Assembly: GCA_023055505.1 (NCBI GenBank)
Contig: JALIRH010000149.1
Span: 298,501 to 362,500 of the forward strand
Length of the DNA: 64,000 bases
From: Callipepla californica brunnescens
Taxonomy: Eukaryota; Chordata; Aves; Galliformes; Odontophoridae
Direction of reading: 5' to 3'
Below the pieces are notes generated by a model, which did not search any database, had not been told where the DNA came from, and saw only the letters and a list, made by a program, of their open reading frames with translations. Of the stretch, positions 1 to 11,252 are shown piece after piece. Made by a program: the position numbers and the translations under genes. Positions within the stretch are counted from its first letter, which is position 1. Each line of letters opens with the position of its first letter.

Positions 1-3000
1 AGCTGTAATAGCTTGTGAAAGTCTGAACAAGCTAATTATGTTTAGGTATGCTTGGGCTGAGGTGCTACCCTAATTTAAGACAACATCTTGTGGCTTAGAG
101 GTGCAATAGTCACAAACCATAAGGAAACATCAGAACAACTATTAAGTCTACTAGCAGGAAGAACTGTGTGTGGTCCTTCATCCTACATGGGCTCTCAGTA
201 AAATGCAGAAATCACAGGAAAACAGAGATGACTAGGGGAGTAATTGCAGCTCAACACATTGAATGGCAGCTCACATTTCTGGGTCAGCTGTAACTTATAT
301 ATGCCCTCAATGAAGTTCAGGTCTGGTGTCAAAATCCTGGAAATTGCAGATTTTGAATGGATCATTAATATGGTGTTTGGGAAGCATCTGGTTTCCCAAA
401 CAGTTGTCTTCCCAAGAAATTAGAGAAGAAGATTTGAAATGTTTTGGAAACAACTTTTGGAGAAGAACAGCTTCTTATTGTGTATTAATGATTCTATTTT
501 AATGTCACCCATTAATAAGTTCTCCTTTGATATATGGAGTATTTTTCTCCTTCATGTTTTCATTGCAAATCTGAGGTTCCGCTCACTGAATACCTAGTTA
601 GTTTGTTATAGTTTTACCAAAATCTTCATAAAACATAGTTGTTTTTTATTAATAACCTCTAGAAACTTAGCCAGACCTATACCACTGCCTGCCTGAAAGA
701 TTATCTTTTTAACTCTACAATCTAACTGTCTGCTGTATTTCAATGGAAAGACATTGTTGCACCACCAGTGACTTAAGAGATCTCAACCATCAGTTTCTTT
801 AAATTTATCAATCTTCAGTGAGCTGCAATCATTAATCCCAGATCAGTATGTGAATAATTGTCTCAGCAAAATAACTATTGTATTTTTGGAAGCTAGGTTC
901 ATAGTCTTTCAGAGCTGGGATGGGAAACCAGGGTTCACATTTCTGTTTAGCAGCACATTCTCGTTTTTGGTTAACATGTGTTCTGCATACCTTAAAATCA
1001 ACGACTAGCTTACCTAACCTAGTAAGATCAAAACAAAACAAAACAATGAAACCCCTAAACACTCTTGTGAAATGCGGAAAGACTAGAAACAAGCCAGCAT
1101 GCTCTTTTAATCTGTCACATCTTGCTGACTATTCTGAATTCCTTTGCTATTGCAGCAATTTCTGAGTATGAAGTTTCTTTCTTCAGTGCTGTGCGGTGGG
1201 GATGTTACAAATTAGACCTGTAGAGGAATACATGGAAATCTGTGGGCAATATGAAAATACAGATGGGAAATTTTCTTTATTCAGAGCAAAAGGAGGAGCT
1301 GTCTTCATTACAGTTGTCAGTGACTCCACTATCCCACTCAAAATTCTAGATAATGGTCTGTAGTAAAGCATGTTGTGATGACAACTAGCAGGAGTGACAT
1401 GAGTAGGGTTCTCCTACTTCCATTTTTTTTTTTTTTTTTCATCCAAATCATGGTCTAGTCTTTGTCTGAGATTCAATTGAAACACAGTACTTTCACTCAT
1501 ACACTCACATGAGTTGTTTCCCATTTTAAAAACAACAACAAAAAAGAGAATAAAGAAGTTCATCTTTAAGGAGTTAAACCTCTGTGTGCATTCTCTGTTC
1601 CTACCCCCTCTGACATTTGAATTTGCCTTTTGGTTTCCTTTCTCATTTGAATGTTCTCTTGCAAGCATGGAGAGATGCTGCTCTGATGATTGAATGCAGA
1701 TTTTTAGTGGCTTACTCTATTAACAGGGTTTCTGTTTCTGCCAAATGTTGTTGGCACTTTGGGATGCTGTGTACTATGAGCTGGCACATCTTCCTGCATT
1801 TGTTCTGGCACTTTCCAGACCCCTCACTGCAGAAGCACAGACACCAGAAGAGTAACCCAGTAAATCACCAGAGGGACAGAAATGCCAACCAACCAAAGCC
1901 TGACTTCAGTAATGCAACCAGGATATTTAAACCATCCTGGAAAATGGGAATTGGAGGAATAGGATATAATTTTACAAAAGATTCTATTAAAGCATTGCTT
2001 CTCCCAGGACAAAGAATCATAGTTTAATCCCCATTTTCTTTAAGAACATGAACACAACTGACAGCCACTCTCATATTGGCATTCACTATTTTCTTGTTAG
2101 TGACAGCTGCCAGAGCACACTGCATCCATTCCCTCCCATCTTTGTGACCTTACCTCACCAAAAAGCCTGAACAGCTTCTACAAACACATATAGCCCCATA
2201 AGAAATAAATCCCCGTCTTAAGCTCAGGAGAGCGGGAGTGATCTTTACCCATTAAATATGAAATAAAAACACAGAGGCCTGGAGGCTGAAGGGCAAGAGT
2301 AAAGCTGAAAATGTAACTACTTCATGATCGAGAGCAACAGTTTGTGCAAAATATCATAATGGAGAAACTGCTGGAAGACTAATGCAGCACAAGGGTGTGA
2401 ACTGTAGCCAAACTTTCAAATGTGAAACCAAAGTTTCAGATGTCTGCGCTGTGATTGGCAGTATGTCATCTGGAGACCTCCAAAATGCAAGTGGTTTAGT
2501 TGTGGTTGGGTAACATAACCTACAGAGAGTTCCTTGTCATAGAAAACAGACAGCTCGATGACTGGAAGTAGCGTCTCTAAGCCAGCTCAGCCACGCTCCC
2601 CTGCAGGGGCCAAACATGTTCCAGTTCTGCTCCCACACTGAGCATGGACACAAAGAACAATTGCAATTAAGTCAATTTACTGCCTTACCTGTAATACGGG
2701 AAATATGGTTCTTTTTTAAAACAAGACCTGTAATTGTGAGTGACTGATTTATTTCTTTACTGTTAAAAATAACCCTTCAATCAAGAAAAGAATCATTTTT
2801 TCTCAGATCGCTGTCATTTTTTGGCTTCATCTCAAATGAAATTCTCTTTGGAGGATAATTGTTTATTTTCACCTATGCAAAGACTTGAAACAACTTATTA
2901 AATCTTATCCATCTAAAATAAATATCAACGTTAAATGCACTTTTAAAGAATAATGTAACAGTCAAATTACAACATATTGTTTTGCTATGGAAAATCACTT

Positions 3001-6000
3001 AGTTCTTCAGAAAGGACAGGCAATATTTTCTTCCTTGCTTCTCACTGACATTTTGACACTTTTCCCTGCACTCCCGAATAACACAGAATAACAGTTCAGG
3101 AATTACTGGGGATTTATTTACACTGAGTAATGCATTCAGCAGCAAGGAAGCAACAGTGTCTCTGGTACTAATGGCAAACACAACAGCTTAAAATAATTCC
3201 CAAACAAACAGCTGTGATGCCTACTGTGTTCAGCTGTGCTTCCCATGACTATGTTAAAGAGCATTTACAAATTTAATGTAACAGCGGACTGCTACAATCT
3301 GAATGCAATCTAAAGGTCCCATCATTAAAGTAATGACTTTCCACAGTTTAGAAGTGCTATTAATGGTAGGAATTTGCATACTGTGATATGTTTGACTTGT
3401 CTTTCAAATGACTCCATGTATGCTGTGCACCAATAATGACCCTTTTAACGGTTTTCTGCTATCTTGTTGAATTAATCCTGGCAGTTTTATCACCATGAGA
3501 AACCATGGATTAATTAGCTGGAGTCTTGAACCTATGCTTAGGAGTCATGACTGCATCCTAACATTTTTTACTGCCACCTCAACAGTCTTTCAGAAAAGCA
3601 ACCTCCCAGTTTCCTGCAGAAAGTAGCCAACATTGAAGGCAGTAGCCACAAATCTGAGGAATCACTAAATAATTTGTCAGAAAGCCTTATTTTCCCCTTT
3701 ATTTACTTGCTAACTAGGAAGAAACATACCTGTCTTTATGTTATTGATTCTTCCCTTATTGTCATCTCAATGAAAAGATTGCATGAGTGCTCTGAAGGAT
3801 CATGATGCCCCTGCTGCTCATCATTTCCAATCCTATTAAAAAGTTAACAGTCTGTATTTTCTGTATTTTGACCTCATGGTTTAATTTAAATCTGAAGTAA
3901 TCTCTCAGAGATGTAATTTTTTTTTTTTTTTACTACTTCAGGAAATGCATAAATTGTCATGCAAGGGTTTGTTTGATTATGTATTTGTTTATATGTTTAT
4001 TATAAACTCCCCAATTTACGTGTTCTCTTAGAACATTCACTTAAATTCCCCCGTCCACCTGCAGTAGTATTCCCTTTCACTCCACTGAGATATGTCACAA
4101 TTAATGAAACAGGGGCCAAATGTTTTATTTATTATGTTATTTATTATATTTAGGATTTTATGCAAATCTGCAGATAATCTACAGTGTAATTAGAACAAAT
4201 CTCTCAATTATTCAAAAAGTAGTTGAGACAGGATCACAGCTACCTAAAGAAACTCCTTTCCACTTCATCATCACTCTGGGAAGCACGCCCTGAGACCTGT
4301 CCAAAATCCGAATCCTGTGGGCTTATATAAAACTAGTAACAGAGGAAAATATAACCAAGATTTTTCACTTTTTCCAACGAAGTGCCTTTGACTTAATTAC
4401 ATTTTTACTATTAATACTGAAAAATGTCATTTCTCTGACCTTCTCTTTTATTTCCCTTTCTGTTCAAATAATGAAAACAGGAGAGTAAGATTCATGGCCG
4501 CATTACTGAAATGAAACCATTTCATCACTACTTTCCCATTCCTGAGCACCATATTTCCTAGTCCTGATCACCAGACTACACTGGCTTATTTACAAATGTG
4601 CTAAATAATTTATAAAATATAATTATAATTTACATAGAATCTTTTTTTTTTTTTTCAGGAAAGTAATATGGAAACACTTCCCACATAGTTTTAAAAATAT
4701 TTAACTTGATAAAGCTCTTACTCACAAAAACTCTACCTTTGCTGCTGAAATTTTTTTCTAGGAGTAGCAAATGTTTAACTTCTGTTTCACTGTAATACAA
4801 CCACCAATTTCCTTCTGTTCAGGTCAATGATTTTCTATGCTTTCCATTTCAAAACTTGCCTACTGAATTCTTTCAAAAGAACATAATCCTACATTAAAGG
4901 ATATTCTGTGTAAGGCAGTGCAAAATCTGAGACTTTAAATTAAAATGTTGGCAGTGCAGCTTTTTTATTTCTCTCTCTCAAGAGAATGACACAAATGCCA
5001 TTTTCTTTTTGAGGCAAGAAACATTAATTTCTAGTATGAGATGGGAACATAATTCTATATACAGTGCATCAAAGAGAATTTCTGTAAGATATCTTATTTG
5101 GGTTATTTGATACTAGGATGTTATTAGGCTCATCTTTTATGGTTTCTTGGAATTTTCTGTAATAGAGAGTTACATTTTTAACAGGCTTTTATCTATCCTA
5201 ATGCTGTGTACACTACTCAGTATTCTTCCTTCAATTTGACATTCTCTGCTGATGTGCAAACAGCTTGAATAAACTACAGCAATGGTATGCAGACAAATGT
5301 GTTCCTTTTGTTTATAGCAATCACATAAATCTGTGCGTATTGATATTGGTGCAGAGGCCTGTGATGGTTCTGAAAGGGACAATCTGAGCAAGATATCAAT
5401 CTCTTATGATCCTGAAATAATGCCATGGGATCTTTAACTTCCACTTGAACAAGCACTAAAGGGTGAGAGATGGAAACTTGGATTAACTTCTTATCCTAGT
5501 GACACCTCTTGCAATGTTTTTGACCCTTACTTTAAAGCTGTCACCGGTTGCCTTGATTTATGGAAACACTATCCTTTTAAATCCTCCTCACTCTTATCTC
5601 TGCAGGCAGTTTCCTGATTTGCTTTTCTTTCCCTTAGATCATCCATATTTTTCCTTGACAGGGGCTGTGAGGACAGCCACACTTTTGGTGGTACTCAGAA
5701 AGAAAAATGACTCTATTTCCCAGTAGAGCAGACAATATTGTGGACATTTTTGAGTAGCCTCACTCAGAAGACTGAATTTTTCTGTTTCAGGTTACAGAGA
5801 GCAAAATAACAATAAAACTAGAACAACCACTACCAACAAAAATAACTGCAGGAAAACAAACACACTATAAACTCCATTTCATCTTACTCTTGTTTCACTA
5901 GCTACGTTCCCAGAAAAATCAGAATTCTGCTATAGTAATAGGATACTATTTCCTTCATTCCAAAAAGCTTTCATTAGCAATGTAGAACCTGTTGTGCTAG

Positions 6001-7905
6001 CACTGTTTCACCACCAAAAATAAAAGCTGGTTCCAACCATGGAGTTGATGTCTATACTAGTAAATTGTATAGAAACCCATGACCAGGGAGCAAATTGTAG
6101 CACTACCCTACTAATATGCACAGCCTTTAGCAGTTACCATGCTCCCTTCCTTGTGCCATTAAGCGTTGTTCAGACAATACCTGGGCATGGTTCAGGAGGC
6201 TGCACTTGTCTGGGTCTGTTTCCCATGATCAGTTTGGGTATTTTCATCCCAGTTTTCTTTGGAGAGAAGCTCGATTAAGTGTGTGGAGGCAGGCCATGCC
6301 ATGTCATCGGAGGTCAGGAGCACAGAACGCTCTTTGTCCATTGTTTGTAACACAGATTCAGTCAAAGAGTCTGCAGCTGAAGCTCAAGAAAACTGGCAAA
6401 CAGAGAAATGCAGTGGAGAATCAGCCCACTGATAAAACACAAAAATTTAGGAGGCAGTGCATCACCTGGAGAAATGCTGACCATGTTGATATAACCCTGA
6501 CAATGCTTCAGAAGTGTTCTTCAACAGTATGATAGTCAGGATGAAAGAAATGAAGGCTGGCTTGAAATACTGAGAAATACTGAGAAAAGGCAAAATGGTA
6601 GGAATGTTAGTTCTTGCTTTTTTTATACAAGTTCAAATCAGTTTAAAAAAAAATGTTAAAGAAACTACTATTGTTCATACTGTTTTTATCCACTACCCAC
6701 ACTGATGGTTTTCATAGCTCCTGTTGGAGAGTAACCACTCAAAGATTTAATTTGGTTTTCTTACCACAAAAGAGTGATGAGGCAGGACAAGAACAGTGCA
6801 TACTTCTCTTGCTCCACTGAGGCCTGATCTGCTTTATTCAAGGTTAATCTTTCCCAGACATTTATTTACACACTGTAAATTGTTTAATACTCTCTATTAT
6901 GTTCAATATCATTGTACACAAGGTTAGAGAAATCTTAGACAATGCTAGAAAGGTAATTCTGCAAGGATGACTACTAGAAAATTGTTTACCAGATAGAAAT
7001 CTTACAGAAGCTTTGTTTAGTATGCAAAAAAGTTTAGAATTATAGTCATAAGAATTTGGAAATACAGGCAAACAGGTTATACTAGATGAACTTGTGACAA
7101 AAAAAGGTCACAAAAGGAATAAAACCAGCCAAAAGTTTACAAATTACTAAATCAGAAGTATCACTTGAATTTCGACCAGTTGTTTCTACAGAACAATAAT
7201 TTGAATGACAAAGACGTTTTGGAGATCTCTAAGATGTGCAAATGAAGTATAAATATAACTCCATCAAAGTCAATTCCTTTCCAGTTTTACTATTGCAACA
7301 TTCTTCTGTGGAGCACAAAATCAGATGATCTCAAATATTCTATGTATAAAATACTTCACTCAAAAAATACAAGGAATTTCATACAGTTTTTCTGGATTTT
7401 TTATTTATTTGTTTGCTTTAAAATAATAACCTAGAATAGGTTTCTCTTCCTTTTTCTTAGTTCAATCTTTAGTGCAGAAATTATCTTTAATGAATTCCAG
7501 ATCTATCCCACTACTGCAGACAATTTGGGTAGGAGCACAGTCAAACAGCATACTTCCAGTAGGATCTGAGCATCCTGAACTGCTGCTCATCAAAGCTGGG
7601 CTTTAATAATAGTGATAGTCTACCCTTGTGAATTTCTCCAAGAATAAAAGAATAATACACTGCTTTTTATTTTATTTTTAACTCTGTCAAGAGATTTTTG
7701 TGGCGAATTAAGGAAAGTGAAGTTGGAATTCAATATCAATTGAATCTATACTGTAGGAATTTTATCCATAAAAATGTGAATGTGGCTTTCACATCCTGCA
7801 AAGCTTCTGTGCGTGACAAGCATAGTAGCTCAGACTGTGGATTTTTTTTAAGGACACACCAAACATTGCAGCTCTCAAAGTCAATGATTTTACTTGATAA
7901 ATATA
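1..7905. other. AT-rich gene-poor DNA, no gene recognised
   Basis: I see no exon with recognisable protein similarity, no CpG cluster and no clear mobile element here. The stretch carries T homopolymers at 1423-1439, 3917-3931 and 4642-4655. A 136-codon frame at 1617-2027 on the + strand has no domain or biased composition and fits chance. A non-repetitive block near 3300-3540 looks unusually free of homopolymers and is discussed as a possible conserved non-coding element. Confidence 0.6.
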
Positions 7906-7907
7906 TA

Positions 7908-8447
7908 GGTCGCTCCATAAAGAATGCCTCTTGTTTATTTCCATGCAAAGCAGAACAGCTGCAAGGAGTGCAAAACACTATTTGATAGAGCTAATACTCA
8001 GCTGTAAAACACTGCTCTTTAACACAGTCACTACTATTAGCTGTGCATTTTCACCAGCAATCAACAATAGCTGAATGTTGCACTCATAAATATACGTACC
8101 AGCAGAGGTGGCTCACTGTAGCTGTGACCACTGCTGAAATGCACTACCCATGACCTCACTAGGCTTGCATGCACTGTTTGGCCTCCAGAAGCATTTGCCA
8201 ATCATAGATGAATGTCAATGCATGTCATTTTTTCAGCATGGAGTAAATCAATTGCACACCTCTCCACCTCAGTTTCAGACACCGTTTTGTCAGATTGCAC
8301 CTCTGCTGCCATCTGTCACATGACAACAAAAATGTAATGGAATCTTGGTCAGAAGGTTCAACCTCTACTGCTATCCCACCAATATCTGTCTTGACATCGC
8401 GGGCCAACATAATAAAATATGAGGCTTTACTTTCAGATTAACCCTTG
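7908..8447 (-). mobile_element. mariner-type DNA transposon remnant (Galluhop-like), internally short and broken
   Basis: The left end GGTCGCTCCATAAAGAATGC and the right end, reverse-complemented as GGGTTAATCTGAAAGTAAAG, are imperfect terminal inverted repeats that both run into GCCTC. Both ends are flanked by TA (7906-7907 and 8448-8449), the dinucleotide that mariner elements duplicate on insertion. The minus strand between about 8136 and 8257 reads LLHAEKMTCIDIH, then a stop, then QTVHASLVRSWVVHFSSG, which resembles the N-terminal helix-turn-helix of a mariner transposase. At about 540 bp it is far shorter than an autonomous mariner (about 1.3 kb) and carries stops, so it is a dead, internally deleted copy. 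From memory it matches the common chicken mariner; the exact subfamily is not established. Confidence 0.75.
8136..8257 (-). pseudogene. mariner transposase N-terminal fragment (decayed)
   Basis: This minus-strand reading frame inside the mariner remnant retains HAEKM and IDIH, then an in-frame TGA, then a QTV...SWVV segment. That order resembles the first DNA-binding helix-turn-helix of mariner transposases, where a short acidic/hydrophobic stretch precedes a V-R-x-W-V motif. The catalytic DDD domain is absent from the element, so it cannot encode an active transposase. The frame was translated by eye and the family similarity is from memory. Confidence 0.5.
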
Positions 8448-8702
8448 TATTTATTGTGAATTTCCTAAATTATCTAAAATATGCAAACCTTAAGTCTTAG
8501 TTCTCCCAAAGTCAGTTACTGAAAAGCTACGGGAACAAAGTATCTTTTTTCCCAGTGAAACCCAAGTTCTTAAGCTCTGTTCACACAGTTGGACATGCAG
8601 AATCAGCAAAGCTTTTAAAAATTCCCCTGAGTTGGATTAGACTTTTGTGACAATATAACAATGGGGAAAAGCTTGCCACCATCATCCTAGAAACATCCAA
8701 GT

Positions 8703-8722
8703 AAAATAAAATAAAATAAAAT
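8703..8722. repeat. (AAAAT)n microsatellite
   Basis: About four direct copies of AAAAT. It is a short A-rich pentanucleotide run, not tied to any transposon end seen nearby. Confidence 0.8.
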
Positions 8723-10056
8723 CTATTACAATAAAATATCTTCTCAGTATTCTCTGGTATAGATAGCAGTTACAATGGTATTAACTGACAAATTTGTTCA
8801 GATTGAGACTGTGATCCTTTCTGTGTTGAGAACCCTGCTAATGTCACTGCAAGTGTAGCGTGTGAAAATTCTTTATTGATTCCACAATAGTCTGTTCTGC
8901 TACTGTAGCTGAGGTAATTTAAAGGCCAATTCACAGAAATTGCAGGGGCAAGAATGTGTAATGTGAGCATTATATAAATATCATGTCACTTCAATTTAGC
9001 ACTTCCACTTCTTCTGATTGTATAGCAATATATGATGTGCTTTTTGAACTGAAAATATATTTTTTATGAAGGGACAATTTTTAACTGAATATTGGTAGAT
9101 ATTTTGGCTCGATATTTTACAGATTTCTTATGGTTCTTACAATCCTGATTCTTTTTTTAATAGAGAAAAACTGGATGGTTTTCTGATATGAATTGTTCTG
9201 GTGTTGGGAAAGGAAAAATAGCAGTTAATATTACATAGAAACACGAGGAGAACTGAGTAACAGAAGTAATCAAACACATTTAAACCAGTAAACATCACAT
9301 ATTATTCTTGATCAGTTACATCTCTTCAGAGGTACTTAGACTGTTTATCTGAAGTCCTGATTTGTATGTGATTGATAGGAAGGATACACTCCTTTGTCTT
9401 GAAGCTAACTTGGCTATAGAAAGCCAGGCCATTGGCATCCATGAATGAGTCTTCTTTTGTCTCACCAAGGCTAAGCACAGATAGTTCAACTTGTGCCCAT
9501 TATTTCTTCCATGTTGTCAAAGCATCAGATCTATGTGTGCTACTGGGACTAAAGTCCCAATTAACATAATCTTAGGCAATGTTATGTGCCACCCTTTTGT
9601 GTTGACAGACACAGAAGTAAATAGCATGTAGTCTTTTTCCTTTCCTTCCTGTAGTCTTTCCTGTAGACACATCAGCAGTGAGGCCCACAAAACACTTGAT
9701 AGTGATTAGACAGCTGGTATAGATTGTGAGGAGGATATGAAAGTAATAGAGTTGTAATTTATTTATTTTAGTTTCACAATTGAATCAAAAGTGAGAGATG
9801 AAGAGATGATACATAACTATGTACAGGAGGAAGATCAGTTCTAATCTGAAAAGCCAAATAAATGAAAACCTGTTCTTTAATTCAACAGTCCAGTCTGGAA
9901 GAAGGGAAAGAATTAGTGTATTTCAGAAAAAATAAGAAAATACAAAACAATAATTAATAAAAGTCCTACAATTGGAGAAAGAGTCTACCCTTCTTTCTGA
10001 TTCAGTACTCTGTCAGTATAAGCTAACAAACACGTGGTCAGTATTCAGAGGTTTTT

Positions 10057-10082
10057 AGGGTCAGGGTCAGGTTCAGGTTCAG
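10057..10082 (+). repeat. four direct hexamers, AGGGTC x2 then AGGTTC x2
   Basis: The run can be read as GGGTCA, GGGTCA, GGTTCA, GGTTCA with no spacing. Each hexamer fits the nuclear-receptor half-site consensus RGKTCA. It could equally be a tiny degenerate minisatellite. No promoter is nearby. Confidence 0.7.
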
Positions 10083-10719
10083 TGCAATGCTTCATTTGAA
10101 CCTACTCCCTTTTCCTTAGAAGAATGTAAGAAGTACAGCTTCATGGAAGCATCATTCTACTTTCTATAAATAAACATTCACAAGAGCTGAAGTTAGATCA
10201 TGCTTGTCATCTCTCAGCACAAATTATTGAATTTGGAAGGGTTTGATTTGGGAAGTGAAAAATTTGAATTTTTATTCTTAGATACAAGATTTGATGCTGT
10301 GTTTTCTCAATTATGAATGAATTCTGTGATTAAGGAGTAAAAGAAGATACACTGTTTCTCTTTCAGGAAGATTTAAGAAAATAATCAGTTTCCTACCAAT
10401 GCCATAATTTTTTTCTAGACATAGATGAGACTTGTCAACAGAAAACCAAGAAAAAAAATTAAAAAGCACCCAGCTTTCAATGTAAATCTTGTTCCTAGAT
10501 TTGAACAAATCTAATATGAATCTTTCAGTCTTATCATATGTGTTGCACACTTCTGGATCTGAACTGCATCCACGTATCAAAATAGTGCTATATATTTCTT
10601 TTTAAAATTATCAGTATATCCTCATTGTACTGTATCCATATGTTTGTTGCATAGCCTTTCTGATAAAATAACAAGAATTCTTGACAGATGACACAAAAGG
10701 ATTTTCTGGGAATACAAGA

Positions 10720-11252
10720 AGGAAGAACTGTAAAGACATAAGAGTACTGTGTCTAGTTCTGGGATCCACTGTACAAAAAAAACAAAAACAAAAACAGGGA
10801 TCTCCTTGAGACTCCAGTAGAAGGCTACAAAGATAATAAAGGGTGTGGAACACATCCCTTTTGAGGAAAGGCTGAGAGACCTGGGGCTGTTCAGCTCTGA
10901 GACAAAGAAGAATCAGAGGGGATCTGATCCATGTCTACAAATATCTAGAGAGCAGGAGGCAAAGGGATGAGGCTGGACTCTTCTCTGCAGTATGCAGCAA
11001 TAGGATGAGGGGAAACAGCCACAAACTGATGCATAGGAAGTTCTGCACAAATGTGCATGGGAACTTCTTCACAGTGCAGTGACGGAGCACTGGCACAGCT
11101 GCACAGAGAGATGGTGGAGTCTCCTTCTCTGGAGATGTTCAAGACTCACCTGGACACCTACCTGTGCAACCTGGGCTAGGGAGCTGCTCTGGCAGGGGAG
11201 CTGGACTAGATGATCTCTAGAGGTCCCTTCCAACCCCTACTATTCTGTGATT
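10720..11252 (+). mobile_element. CR1 LINE, 5'-truncated, + orientation
   Basis: Typical CR1 3' sequence runs from GTGTCTAGTTCTGGG (about 10750) through GAAAGGCTGAGAGACCTGGG, the TGGAGATGTTCAAGACTCACC segment near 11130 and CTAGAGGTCCCTTCCAACCC, ending in TATTCTGTGATT at 11252. There is no poly-A tail, as expected for CR1. About 530 bp are present, so the 5' part (ORF1 and most of ORF2) is missing through the usual 5' truncation. The left border is approximate. A short A/C-rich insertion at 10774-10797 interrupts the copy. Confidence 0.95.

Larger units (their letters stand above)
8450..10719. other. AT-rich DNA between mariner and CR1, no gene recognised
   Basis: No exon, CpG cluster or clear transposon is visible. 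It contains a short AAAAT run at 8703-8722 and a compact array of four direct RGKTCA-like hexamers at 10058-10081 that is reported separately. Confidence 0.55.

Noticed and set aside
1617..2027. 136-codon + strand frame
   Set aside because: Overlapped by an antisense frame, no recognisable domain, chance-level length.
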